NCBI GenBank assembly: GCA_028564925.1 | Contig: CM053029.1 | Location: 432,337,893 to 432,401,892, forward strand | From: Lithobates sylvaticus | Taxonomy: Eukaryota > Chordata > Amphibia > Anura > Ranidae | Reading direction: 5' to 3' | DNA length: 64,000 bases | In this document: positions 42,410 to 53,936 of the stretch, piece after piece | Layout of the letters: the number at the start of each line of letters is the position of its first letter | How positions within the stretch are numbered: the stretch's first letter is position 1 | Made by a program: the position numbers and the translations under genes | Notes under the pieces: model-generated | Database searches by the model: none | What the model was told of the DNA's origin: nothing | Seen by the model: only the letters and a program-made list of their open reading frames with translations

Positions 42410-44510
42410 TCAAGGGATCCCACATCCATAGCAAATGTAATCACTTACATCACCATCAGGTGCTTGATAGCTGCTGATCCAAAACTGATTCATTTTTATG
42501 ATTGTGAGCCTATCAACGGAGTCTGTGGACAGGCACACACTTTTAACGGGTAACAAACCCTCCAGCAGCAATGAATGTGCGTTCAGAAAGCACGCTGAAT
42601 GCAGGACAGGCCAGTAGCTCATTTGTATATTGAGCATGTTCTGGCGAGTGGTCGATCATTAAGACCCAGTGGATGCTCTGTTGGAAAGGTCTCCAAGTCT
42701 GCACTTGACCCTAGATATTCCTGCACCATGTAATGCAGACTCTGGCGATGGTTGCTTGAACCGATCAGACCTTGGCTCTGAGGACTGAAAAATTGTTTAA
42801 AGGCATCGGTCAGCCGGCCACTTTCTCCACCGCTCTTCCTCTGACTGAAGCCTCAGCAACATGTTGTCAAGCACCAGGAAATTGTAACCTCCCAGGGTCT
42901 GGAAATACATTGCACAAACCTTTCTTCAAGGCCTCCTGAAGATGTTTCATCCTCTGCTTCCTCTGCGAAGGCAGGATGAGTTCTGCAACCTTACCCTTGT
43001 AACGTGATCAAGAAGGGTTGCCAGCCAGTAATGATCCCTCTCATTGATACCACAAATCCTAGGGTCCTTTCGCAGGCTTTGCAGAATCAGGGAGGCCATG
43101 CAGCGTAAGTTTGCAGAGACATTCGTTTCTGAGTCCTCTGGGTCACTAAGGATCACATGATCCGCAACTACCTCCTCCCAGCCATGTACAACTCCTTGGG
43201 GTTTCTGGGGACTGAAAACCATCTATTGAAGACTGCTGCTGAGTGTTATCCTCTACATCCATGCTGACACAATCCTCCTCCTCCTCCTCCTCCTCCTCTT
43301 CTTCCTGTGTGTTTGGCGGGCCCGCAGGAATGCTATTTGGATAAAGGGGGCCTTGAGAGGAAAGAAAGTGCTCCTCTTCCTCCCGCTGTTCTGCCTCAAG
43401 TGCCCTGTCCATGATTCCATGAAGCGTGTGCTCCAGCAGGAGGACTAGAGGGACAGTGTCACTGATGCATGCATTGTCGCTGCTCACCATCCTTGTGGCC
43501 TCCTCAAATGGTGACAGAACAGTGCATGCATCCTTGATCAGTAGCCACTGGCATGGCGAAAAAGAAGCCAAGCTCCCCTAATCCTGTCCTGGTGCCATAC
43601 TTGCACAGGTACTCATTGATGACCCTCTGCTGTGTGTGCAGCTGCTGCAGCATTGCCAATGTTGAGTTACACCTGGTGGGCATGTCACAAATGAGGCGGT
43701 TGGTGGGCAGGTTGCATTCCCTTTGAATGTCAGCCAGCCGAGCACAGGCATTGTATGACCGGCGGAAATGACCATTGACTTTTCTGGCCTGCCTCAGGAG
43801 ATCCTGTAAGCCTGGGTACCTGCTCAAGAACCGCTGCACCACCAACATCAGGACTCGTGCCAAACATGGAACATGGATCAAGTGTCCCTGTTGGAGGGCA
43901 GAGAGAAGGTTGGTGCCATTGTCGCATACAACCATTCCTGGCTGAACCTGGCATGGTGTCAACCACCTCTGAGCCTGCCCCTGCAGAGCTGACAGAATAC
44001 CTGCCCCAGTGTGGCTCCTGTCCCCAACTCAAGCACTGCATGGCATGCTTGCTTTTAGCCTGAAGGCTGTAGCCTGACTGCTTACGGAGCACCGCTGGTT
44101 CAGAGGACACATCTGCAGAAGAAGCCATATAGGAAGAAGAAGAGAAGGGGGCAAAATCACCACTAGCATTTTGGAGGCGTGGTGGGGGAACAAGCTCCAA
44201 CAACACTGAACCCTGTCCTGCATCCTTCCCAGCTGCCAGCAGAGTATCCCAGTGTGCTGTGAAGAAAAGGTAATGTCCCTGCCCATGCCTGCTGGACCAT
44301 GAGTCAGCGGTAATATGAACCTTATTGCTGACCGCCCTGTCCAACGAGGCCAAAACATTGCCTTCCACATGCCGGTAGAGAGCCAGAATGGCCTTCCGTG
44401 AAAAGAAATTACGTTTTGGAACCTGCCACTGAGGTACAACACATTCCACAAATTCACGAAAGGGGGACAGAGTCCACAAGCTGAAAAGGCAGCAGTTGCG
44501 GTTTAGCAAC
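42410..44510 (-). pseudogene. hAT-family transposase pseudogene (copy A)
   Basis: Minus-strand traces follow the order of a hAT transposase. The N-terminal part of the fold reads PQWQVPKRNFFSRKAILALY and VHITADSWSSRHGQGHYLFF (about 44250-44430). The catalytic Asp region reads MVVCDNGTNLLSALQQGHLI with HVPCLARVLMLVVQRF (about 43850-43940). Next come DMPTRCNSTLAMLQQLHTQQ (about 43630-43690) and an acidic insertion with a (GAG)n run (43272-43300). The C-terminal dimerisation region reads SVCLSTDSVDRLTIIKMNQF (about 42480-42540). Many stops and frame changes separate these parts: at least four frames are used. Frame 43857-44063 on the other strand is a shadow. It is a dead gene, and the BED finger expected at the N-terminus is lost with the 5' truncation. 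Confidence 0.88.
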
Positions 44511-44519
44511 TGGGGTAGG

Positions 44520-45362
44520 GATCCCTTGAAAACGTTACATGACTGTAATGCAACGCGTCGGGAGGAGGAGCCTAGTGACATCACCGCAGCACGCAGAGTG
44601 TGGACGAGCAGGGCATCCAGCCCTGTAGCAAAAAAGCCTGACAAGCATTCGGCTATCGCTGTACCATTACCGGGTGTATGTGAGTAGATTACCGCTCACT
44701 GGTCACAGCACACACACACATTTCTTTTTAGGAAATACTGCGCAATGGTGTATGTTTCTTTCTCTCCCCATATGCAAACTGACTGGAAGTGCCTGTAAGC
44801 ACAGCGTAAAAGACAGAAAACGAACAGCACCTGGAGGTGTCAGCAGAAAAGGAAAGTGTCAGTTTTTTTTCCTTTTGTCTTTTTTTCTCCTTTTACTTGT
44901 GCACCATTCATATTGTGAGCAGCAACTTCCTGCATTCAATCTCCTTTTTCTGCATGTAATGATACAGATTGATTCAGCCTGGTAGGATACCGGGTAAATG
45001 CATAGAAATATTCTTCATTAATTTGAGCATCGGCGGCTGTAACAAAGACAGCAGTTATTTATGCATTAATTTACCCTATTTTTATATACTCAAATAATTG
45101 TTCATTTATTGGCACCAGCTCTACATTGAGCAATAGGTAATTGATACCTCTCACCAGCAATCATTCAAGTGCCTCATTAAATAAACTCAGGATAATCACC
45201 AAAAATGTTTCAGGATCTATAGGAGAAACTTGACACATTTATATCCATTATTTTAACCCTCTATCCAAACAACAATTGGAGGTCTAAAAGCGTATTTTAA
45301 ATCACTGCACTACACAGGTTTTTATTAATCCTCACTAGCGCTTAAGTATTTTAATATTTTAT
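44520..45362. mobile_element. Possible retroelement 3' end (Penelope-like or LINE), unassigned
   Basis: It begins near AACGCGTCGGGAGGAGGAGC, abutting the hAT copy A transposase, and ends near GCGCTTAAGTATTTTAATAT. AACGCGT motifs also occur at 19204 and 56027, and AGCGC near a 3' end recurs at 25264. No reverse transcriptase frame is visible in the 840 bp, so the class is a guess. Confidence 0.35.
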
Positions 45363-45915
45363 TCAATGTATTAGATACTGTGTACACCACCTGCACTGTA
45401 TTAGAAACTGTACTACGGCTGCACTGTATTGTGTACTGTTTACACCACCAGGAGTGTAGTAGAAACTGTACACACTATTAGACACTGTGTACACCATCAG
45501 AAAAGTATTAGAAACTGTACTACAACTGCACTGGTGGTGTACACAGTACACAATACAGAAGTATAGTAGAAACTGTACACACTATTAGAAACTGTACTAC
45601 AACTGCACTGGTGGTGTACACAGTACACAATACAGAAGTATAGTAGAAACTGTACACACTATTGGATACTGTGTACACCACCGGAAAAGTAGTAGAAACT
45701 ATACTACGGCTGCACTGTATTGTGTACTGTGTACACCACCAGGAGTGTAGTAGACACTGTACACACTATTAGATACTGTGTACACCACCTGCACTGTATT
45801 AGAAACTGTACTAAGACTGCACTGTATTGTGTACTGTGTACACCACCAGAAGTGTAGTAGAAACAGTACACACTCTATTAGATACTGTGTACACCACCAG
45901 AAGAGAAGTAGAAAC
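45363..45915. repeat. Minisatellite, about 109-bp higher-order unit, left part
   Basis: Units alternate CTGCACTGTATTAGAAACTG and CCAGAAGTGTAGTAGAAACT blocks, each followed by GTACAC-rich text (GTGTACTGTGTACACCACC), giving a 109-bp period made of two related halves. It continues at 52611-53020; the two parts were one array before the hAT element at 45916 landed in it. Confidence 0.9.
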
Positions 45916-46157
45916 TAGACATGTGCATTTGTTTTCGTCTGAATGCATTTTCATCCGAATTTCAGGTGTTTTCGTTATCGTTTTAACAAACGATAACGAA
46001 AGTGCAGAATCCGAAAAACGAAAGATCCGACATAAACAAATGCTTTATTTTTGTTTTCTCTGTGACAACAGTTCAATATAGATAGGAGATTCGACATGAC
46101 GCTGACAATAACAATCTGTGTCTATCGAACCTGTGGTCGAATGTGCCTAACTTTAAC

Positions 46158-46278
46158 TCTATTAGTCCAAGATTATTCTACATAGAGAGAAAATATTCGA
46201 CATAGAGAGAAAAGATTCGACATAGAGAGAAAAGATTCGACATAGAGAGGAAAGATTCGACATAGAGAGAAAAGATTC
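46158..46278 (+). repeat. 20-bp tandem repeat (ATTCGACATAGAGAGAAAAG), left of the LINE
   Basis: About six units of GATTCGACATAGAGAGAAAA; the fifth carries a GAGAGG variant. The last 35 bp (46244-46278) are repeated exactly after the LINE at 52239-52273. The array lies near the left end of hAT copy 1 and continues at 52239-52333. Confidence 0.93.
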
Positions 46279-46627
46279 AGGGGCGGAGCCAGCAGCGGAC
46301 ATGTGAGCAGCGTCTCACAGGAGCTCCGACCGGGACGATCAATCCTGCACATATCCTGAGAGACAGAGGCACGTAATCCTGCTGCAACTGACACCCCCTT
46401 GCTCCCTGGGACCCCCTGAACGACCGGAGATGGTCAAATACGGCAAAATTAAAGCCGCACCGGCCGCGTATTGATTGTCCCGTTTTGCCTGGGGATCCCA
46501 AGATGGCGGCGCACACGAGGCGGCAGACCAGGGCCCAAGTACCACACAACGATCGGGTGCTGAAACCCCCAAACATCCTGGGAAGGTAAGCCCGCTACCC
46601 AAAAGACCCCCTAAGGGAAAGAGAACT

Positions 46628-47437
46628 ATGTCCCTAGACAGGAAGACCCAGGCAGGCACCAGGGACACAGGCCTAGACGCTGCAGAAGCAGAGGGGGAGC
46701 CATCACTGAAGCAGATTATGGAGGCCATCTACACATGCCAATCCACCCTCACTGAACATATAGATGGGATGAGGGCATAAATGTCTTTCCTGAAACAAGA
46801 TATGCAGAATATCAGGGAAAGGGCCTCAGAGACTGAGCAAAGAATAAGTGACCTGGAGGATGTAGTGCGGCCTATGGAGGATAAGGTACAAGATGTCCAC
46901 CGGGAACTGACTGCACATGCTGATAAGTTGGGGGACATGGAAGACAGACAGAGGAGGAACAATGTCCGCTTTCCTGAAAAGGCGGAAGGGAAACAACCAG
47001 AGGATTTTCTGGAAATATGGCTTAAAGACAATATGGAAGATACCACTTTCTCACGCTTGTTCGCCATAGAAAGAGCGCACAGAATCCCATCTACACCTCC
47101 TCCGCCAGGTGCGCATCCACGTCCTATGATTGCCCGCATCCTGCACTTTAGAGACCGAGAAAATATCCTCAGAGCAGCCCGCACCGCAGGTGAACTGCAA
47201 TACAATGGCAACCGCATCTCTATTTACCCTGATTTCTCTGCGGCCACACAGAGACAGAGAGCCAGCTTCATACATGTGAAGAAACGTCTCAGAGATCTGC
47301 AACTCCCTTACAGCATGATGTACCCAGCGAAACTGAGGGTAGTAGATGGAGGTAAAGTATCCTTTTTCAACACCCCCACGGAGGCCTCCAGATGGTTAGA
47401 TTTACGGGGACGCCGCAGCCCCAGCGAGAACCGATAG
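46628..47437 (+). pseudogene. LINE ORF1 (RNA-binding chaperone), one internal stop
   Basis: This encodes the L1-type ORF1 protein, which coats the element's RNA and acts as a nucleic-acid chaperone. The first plausible ATG is at 46628 (MSLDRKTQAGTRDTG); an upstream ATG at 46503 opens another frame that soon stops. A coiled coil follows (LKQDMQNIRERASETEQRIS through HRELTAHADKLGDMEDRQRR, residues about 55-110). The RRM-like domain has RRNNVRFPEKAEG and FAIERAHRIP. The C-terminal domain has GNRISIYPDFSAATQRQRAS and LRVVDGGKVSFFNTPTEASR. A TAA at 46778-46780, just before MSFLKQDMQ, is the only disruption; a single-base change of a GAA codon would account for it. About 269 residues, in the normal range. 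Confidence 0.9.
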
Positions 47438-48052
47438 AGACTAACTCCACGTCTGAAATAATTATGTATGCCAGCTGAAGAATACAGACATTTATGTCAT
47501 GGAAAAAAAAGAAAACAAATGCATACGCCTACTGTACTCTGTTGCTACAATGCCTAGAAGAATCGTCCCGGCGAGATCTTCCTACAACTTAAGACACAGG
47601 AAAACCCGAATTGTTGGAGAACTAGGAGGAGGGAAGGTGAGGGGGAATTCCTTTTTTTTTTTTTTAATCCCCCTTCATTTTTTCTTTTTCTTTTTTTTTT
47701 GTGTTTTTCTTTTTTCTCCCCCTTTTTTTCCGCACAACCCCCTTAAATCGGATGACAATACTGTACGTATATGTTATACCACCCATGGACATAGGGCGGT
47801 TCTACTGTTAGAGACCTGTGACCCCCCGAGGTCACTTTGCTTTTCATATGGTTAAGGGATTCAGGCACACAACAGGTTGGGGATGTGTGCAGGGTGGGAG
47901 GGGGGGGGGGGGGGGGGGTTCTGTTCTGAATTGCTCATTTGTGCTGTGTGCTGCTGCTCTTTGTTGTTGTGTTTTCCGCAGGCTCTCCCGTCCATCAGGA
48001 CCTGACAGACAAAGGGTCCCCCTGGGTACAATATATTACTTCTGTATGCGTA

Positions 48053-51000
48053 ATGGCGGGTAAGATAACACTATTTTTGTGGAATGTACGTGGTATGAAC
48101 TCCAAAATTAAGAGATCCCTGATATTTGACTTTATAAAACGATATAAGCCACATATTATTATGTTACAGGAGACTCATCTTCAGGGGTCTAAGGTTATGG
48201 CGCTAAAAAAAGCGAACGTTATGAGGGTGCTACATGCTGAGTACTCTACATATTCGAGAGGCGTTGCAATATTGGTCACAAAAAAGGCCGCTGCTCACAT
48301 AATACAGGTCAAACTTGACTCTAATGGTAGATACGCAATACTGGTATGTCAAATGTATAATGTATTCTTAACATTAGTGTGTGTATATATTCCACCCCCC
48401 TTCTCCCTCTCCATACTGGACAATATCCTCAAAGAAGCCATACTGATTGCACAAGGACCAATGTTGCTACTAGGCGACTTTAATGCAGTGTCAGACGGAG
48501 ATCTTGACAGACATGGCAATATCTCTGGCTCTCGCTATACTCTATCCTCATGGCTGGAGAGTTACGCTCTCACAGACGTGTGGAGACAAAAAAATCCTGG
48601 AGTCAGAGAATACACATGTCACTCTGAAACGCACAAAACGCTTTCTAGGATAGATCTGGTAATATCGTCGGCTGACGGCTTATCATATATATCCAATGTT
48701 AGACATCTCCCTAGGGCTATTTCTGACCACTCCCCCTTAGAGGTCACATTGGACCTAGGGACTCCACGGGGACGGAGACAATGGAGGATGAATACGACCT
48801 GGCTTCAGGAAGATTACATAACCTTTGGCTGTAATGCGGCTATGGACCGGTATTGGAGGGAGAATGGAGTGGAAACGCCGATGGCCAATAGATGGGATGC
48901 CTTTAAAGCAACCATGAGGGGGGTGTTCAGCACAGAAACCAAAAACCTCACTAAAGCTCTCACTTGTGACTTAAGGACTGCGGAAACTAGTGCCACTGAC
49001 GCAGAGAAAGAATATATACGAGATCTCACACCGAATAGGTATAGGACTTGGCAAACCCACACGAGACAATATAAACTACTTTTGACCGAATCCACGACAA
49101 AAAAACAACTACGTCAGGCCAGATCCTTCTTTGAATTTGGCGACAAGAGTGGCCGCCTTCTTGCCTTCTTAGCAAAACCAGTTAATGCCCCGATAGCGAT
49201 AATGAACATTAGGAACTCACACGGAGAAGTGGTGGAGGAATCCCAAAAGATTCTGTCCACCTTCCTGGACTTTTATAAGGACTTATATCAAACTCAGACC
49301 CAGAACACCGACCAAGAACTAGCAGAATACATGCAAAATTTGACGCTCCCTACTTTAACCCAGGAGGACAGGGAGGCCTTGGAACTCCCAATCTCACTAG
49401 AGGAGATCAATGGAGCCATCTCCTCCTTTAAAAATGGTAAATCACCTGGCCTGGATGGATTCCCAGCAGAGTGGTACCGCTTACATAAGGAGAAGCTGGC
49501 CCCAACGCTCCAGAAAGTTTTCATAACGGCAGAAAGAGAAGGCATACTACCAGAATCTATGAGGGAAGCTCTAATTGTTGTGATTCCGAAACCCGGGAAA
49601 GATCTGCAGGACTGCGAGTCCTACAGACCGATCTCCTTAATCAACACAGACGTCAAAATACTGGCCAAAATTCTGGCCGGCAGATTGCAGTCGGTCATCC
49701 TCCAACTCATTAACTCAGACCAAACAGGATTCATACCTGGTAGATCCACACAAATGAACCTAAGAAGACTATATGTTAACCTACAGATTCAACATGCAAA
49801 TAAGGGCAAACGAGAAATAGCGTCATTAGACACGAAAAAAGCATTCGACTCTGTAGAGTGGAACTATCTGTTCTCTCTCTTAGTCAACATGGGCTTCGGA
49901 CCCAAATTCATTTCCTGGACTAGATTGTTATATACAGACCCCAAGGCTAGTATTAGAGTAAATGGTCTTATCTCCGACTCATTTAAGATCCACAGGGGGA
50001 CGAGACAGGGATGCCCCCTGTCTCCTCTCCTATTTGCTTTAGCTATAGAACCACTGGCAATTAAGCTTAGAAATAGTAATGCCCTACAGGGATTCGTGCT
50101 GGGGGACCTGGAGGAACGTGTATCACTGTACGCGGACGACATGCTCCTATACTTGAGAGACCCTGAGATGTCTTTAAACACGGCTGTATCCCTGATCCGG
50201 GAGTTCGGTGATTACTCCGGCTTCCGCATCAATTGGACCAAATCAGTTCTCTTTCCTCTAGACCCCCAGCCGAACTTAACCCCTACACCACAGTGCCCTC
50301 TGACGGTGGTGGAAAAGTTTAAGTACCTGGGAATTATAATACAAATGCCAGTGGATACCTATACTGAAGCTAACCTGTGGCCCATAATAAAAGCATTTTC
50401 TGACAGGACACAGAAGTGGAAGGATCTACCACTGACACTATATGGAAGGGCAAACTTATTTAAAATGATTTTTCTCCCAAAATTCTTATACGTACTCTCC
50501 AATGCTCCCATTTACATACCAAAAAAAATATTTAAACATATAAATTCCTTACTGACATCATTTCTCTGGGGAAATAAGGCAGCTAGAGTCTCTCTGGAGT
50601 TGCTGCAACTTCCACTTCATAGGGGGGGACTGGCAATCCCTGATCTACGCCTATACTACTTGGCATCGCAACTGGTATTTATCCACTGGCGAATGTTTCT
50701 ACAACTTAATAACGCTGCGGTTGCAGTGGAGGCGGCGGCAGCAACATCCTACGAGACCCTACTGAACTTCTTCTTTAGGGGACATACCCCCACTGATGAG
50801 GGTAATAAAATACTTAAATCTGCCAAACGGATACTAGGAATTTGCATAAAACAGGTTCTTGATACTCCCCTACACCATTCCCCCAATACCCCATTATGGT
50901 TTAATCCCTATTTGAAAGAGCTCTTTTGTTTAGAGGATGGTTTCAAATGGGCCAAATATGGACTTGTATACCTACATCAACTATTTGATGAGGGAGAACT

Positions 51001-51793
51001 TAAATCCTTTGCACAACTAAAAAGGGAACTAAATATCCCAGAGACATGGGAATATCAATTTACCCGACTAAAACACGCAGTTTCTACTCAATTTGGAACT
51101 GGCCTTGTAGCACTGACAATCTCCAAACTAGAAAAAATGCTAGCTGACTCAGACCACACCAAGAGAATATCCACGTACTACAATATGCTCACAGAAAGGG
51201 TGAACACTAAAGAGAGGAAGGTTAGGGATAGATGGAATGAGATTATACCTGAAATGACAGAGGAACAATGGGAGGGAGTTCTTGCCTCATACCTACCTAC
51301 GGTTATTTCTGCCAGGGACAAGTTAATACAGCTCAGATACCTACACCAAACATACTATACCCCTCTAAGACTGTACAAAATGGGTCACAGAGACAGCCCC
51401 ACATGCCATAAATGTCTAATTGAAGTAGGCTAATTTATACATATGGTCTGGGAATGCAACAGAGTAAGACCGCTATGGTCCCAGGTTACCCAATTTATTG
51501 CTGATGAACTGGATGTCCCGAATATATGTAGCCCACTTCTTGGATTGCTGGGGATTATAGAAGACGAGGTTATGAGCAATAACACAAGAACGCTTCTAAA
51601 ACTATTGTTCTACTATGTGAGAAAACTAATTGCACTCCACTGGATCAGAAGAGAGCATCTTACACTTACAGACTGGAAAAGCCTAGTTAACGCTAATGTT
51701 ACTATGTACAAACAAATTTATGAAACCAGAGGGTCTAGTAAAAAATTTAATAGCGTATGGGGAAGGTGGACCTCCTCAGAAAACACTGTCTGA
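48053..51793 (+). pseudogene. LINE ORF2 (endonuclease and reverse transcriptase), one internal stop
   Basis: The ATG at 48053 (MAGKITLFLWNVRGMNSKIK) fits the family start; an open frame upstream to 47939 lacks domain similarity. The AP endonuclease has Asn11, Glu40 in LQETHL, Asp142/Asn144 in GDFNAV, and Asp225-His226 in SDHSPL. The reverse transcriptase has LDTKKAFDSVEW (about residue 593), RGTRQGCPLSPLLFALAIEP (about 650) and the YADD active site at residues 693-696. Near the C-terminus a CCHC-type cluster, CHKC, is followed after a TAA at 51431-51433 by HMVWEC in the same frame, continuing to 51793. The stop sits inside the zinc cluster, so the truncated product would keep endonuclease and polymerase but lose about 120 residues. 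The full 1246 codons are normal for L1-group elements. Confidence 0.93.
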
Positions 51794-51831
51794 TCTACTA
51801 TCTGCGTATATATACAATACATGTGCTCAGG

Positions 51832-51880
51832 TTGGGGCGGGGGGTCTGCGGGGGGTCTGCGGGGGGTATGGGCGGCAGCA
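51832..51880 (+). other. G-quadruplex-prone block in the LINE 3' UTR
   Basis: Five G runs of three to six bases (GGGGCGGGGGG, then TCTGC-spaced GGGGGG runs, then GGG) lie within 49 bp on the sense strand. G-rich 3' UTR tracts are a known feature of L1 elements. Confidence 0.7.
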
Positions 51881-52238
51881 CACGGCACAAATGTTCCCCA
51901 GAGGATGATGCCTCTGGGATATACCTGTTTGTTTTTTTTTTTTCCCACTAAAGATAACTCTAGCTCTCTTAGAGCTATGTAGAAATGTTTTCGCTATATA
52001 TTAGTGGAGTGTTTAAAAAAAAAAAAGAGAAGAAAACCCTATACAGATATCTTTACATGTATGTATATATGGCTTGAAGCATAAGGAATGAAACACAGGG
52101 AGAAAGACAGACTATTTCATTCGTATGACAATATGAAAACAGTACATATGTCAATCTGTGTTGAAGCATAACTATTGTAAAGCTACCGTAACATGTTTGT
52201 ATGTTTTGTTGGCAAATAAAAAACTTTAAAAAAAAAAA

Positions 52239-52333
52239 AGAGAGGAAAGATTCGACATAGAGAGAAAAGATTCGACATAGAGAGAAAAGATTCGACTTAG
52301 AGGGGAAAGATTCGACTTAGAGGGGAAAGATTG
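52239..52333 (+). repeat. 20-bp tandem repeat, right of the LINE
   Basis: This continues the array at 46158-46278, with units drifting to GATTCGACTTAGAGGGGAAA. The first 35 bp duplicate the left flank of the LINE. Confidence 0.92.
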
Positions 52334-52610
52334 CTGCTGGAATTGGGTGGGGGAAGTAAAATAAAAATAATGAGGATGATGAATGTTATTGGCTGATTGT
52401 AACCAAAGAGGAGGAGCAGTAAAAAAGCTAGAACTAAGTATACACGTACAGCCAACTTACTTTCACTTACGAATGCTAGCAGAGAGAGACACACACACAT
52501 TTCAGAAGACAGTCAATCTTAGCTGGTCCGTTTGTCAGAGAACCTGAATTATTATGCAATTAAGCATAAGCACAGCAGCGGAACAATAGTGAAGCAAGCT
52601 ACAGTTCAAC

Positions 52611-53020
52611 TGTACTACAGCTGCACTGGTGGTGTACACAGTACACAATACAGAAGTGTAGTAGAAACTGTACACACTGTATTAGATACGGTGTACACCG
52701 CCTGTACTGTATTAGAAACTCTACTATGGCTGCACTGTATTGTGTACTGTGTACACCACCAGAAGTGTAGTAGCACCTGCCCTGTATTAGAAACTGTAAT
52801 ATGGCTGCACTGTACTATGTACTGTGTACACCACCAGAAGTGTAGTGGAAACTGTACACACTGTATTAGATACTGTGTACACCACCTGCACTGTATTAGA
52901 AACTGTACTACAGCTGCACTGTATTGTGTACTGTGTACACCACCAGAAGTGTAGTAGAAACTGTACACACTGTATTAATTACTGTGTACACCACCAGAAA
53001 AGTAGTAGAAACTGTACTAG
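52611..53020. repeat. 109-bp-unit minisatellite, right part
   Basis: Same units as 45363-45915, resuming at TGTACTACAGCTGCACTGG directly after the broken end of hAT copy 1. Inverted GTGTACTGTGTACACC text makes many short hairpins. Confidence 0.9.
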
Positions 53021-53936
53021 TTAGGCAAACAATTTGAGAAAAAGTTTGGCCCCCTGTTCGGCGAACACCCAAATTTTCTTGGCAGGATGTTCGCCCGCTG
53101 AGCACCCCACACTGCACAGTGCATTATAGGGCCCTAATTAGATGAAGCAATGCACCTGACTGCTTCAATCAGGGCACAGAGCACAGTCAGAGCCATGATG
53201 ACTTTGCCCAATCATGGCTCAGTGCTCATAGTCCCTCCCCAAACTATAAAAGGTTCTTTCTCACAGGAACCTGTTGCAGTGGGTATACAGTAGATAGATA
53301 GAGCAGGGCTCTGTTTGCTACTAGACATGTGCATTCGTTTTCGTCCGAATGCATTTTCGTCCGAATTTGAGGTATTTTCGTTATCGTTTTAACAAACGAT
53401 AACGAAAGTGCAGAATCCGAAAAACAAAAGATCCAACATAAACAAATGCTTTATTTTTGTTTTCATTGCGACAACAGTTGGTTATAGATAGGAGATTCAA
53501 CATGACGCTGACAATAACAATCTGTGTCTATCGAACCTGTGGTCGAATGTGCCTAACATTAACTCTATTAGTCCAGGATTATTCTACATAGAGGGAAAAG
53601 ATTCGACATAGAGGGAAAAAATTTGACATAGAGAGAAAAGATCGCTGCTGGAATTGGGTGGGGGAAGTAAAATAAAAATAATGATGATGATGAATGTTAT
53701 TGGCTGATTGTAACCAAAGAGGAGGAGCAGTAATATAGCTAGAACTAAGTACACCACTTACGATTGCTAGCAGAGAGAGACACACACATTGAATCATTTC
53801 AGCTGGTCCGTTTGTCAGAAAATCTGAATTATTTAGCAATTAAGCATAAGCACAGCAGCAGAACAATAGTGAAGCAAGCTACAGTTCAACTTAACTTTTT
53901 CATAATAATCTGCTGCTATTGTGTTAAGCCCCATAC

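Larger units (their letters stand above)
38653..44520 (-). mobile_element. hAT transposon copy A, autonomous-type family, broken and nested
   Basis: On the minus strand it consists of a decayed transposase (42410-44510), a 3' region with about 140-bp tandem repeats (41040-41290) and a terminal segment ending at TAGGGATGAGC (38653). The terminal 200 bp (TTAAAGTCTATGGGA, TTATATGCAAGTTATTG, then GGGGACATG) align with the reverse complement of 58520-58866, the 3' end of copy B. A younger hAT (39309-41021) and a piggyBac-type MITE (41667-42336) sit inside. The 5' end stops abruptly near 44520 against unrelated sequence. Confidence 0.75.
46279..52238 (+). mobile_element. Near-complete L1-group LINE
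   Basis: The 5.96-kb element has a 5' UTR (46279-46627), ORF1, a 615-bp spacer with T-rich and G-rich tracts, ORF2, a 3' UTR of about 440 bp with a G-rich block, and a 3' A tail at 52227-52239. The flanks share 35 identical bp (46244-46278 and 52239-52273). Because the target is a 20-bp tandem repeat, a 15-bp duplication with one mismatch is also possible. Each ORF has one internal stop and otherwise full coding capacity, so the insertion is young. It is full length at the 5' end as far as can be judged. Confidence 0.95.
45916..52610 (+). mobile_element. Non-autonomous hAT element copy 1, right part deleted, split by a LINE
   Basis: It starts TAGACATGTGCATTTG after GTAGAAAC (45908-45915). 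Without the LINE (46279-52238 plus duplication) it is colinear with 53322-53890 in copy 2 and then stops at TACAGTTCAAC (52610), where the minisatellite resumes. The right third, including the right inverted repeat and second target copy, is missing. The family is assigned from copy 2, which has both ends and an 8-bp duplication. Confidence 0.85.

Noticed and set aside
43857-44063. Plus-strand open frame opposite the hAT transposase
   Set aside because: It is a shadow of the minus-strand pseudogene.
47939-48052. Upstream extension of LINE ORF2 (MCCVLLLFVVVF...)
   Set aside because: The hydrophobic stretch looks like a signal peptide, but L1 ORF2 proteins start directly at the endonuclease, and the ATG at 48053 gives that start.
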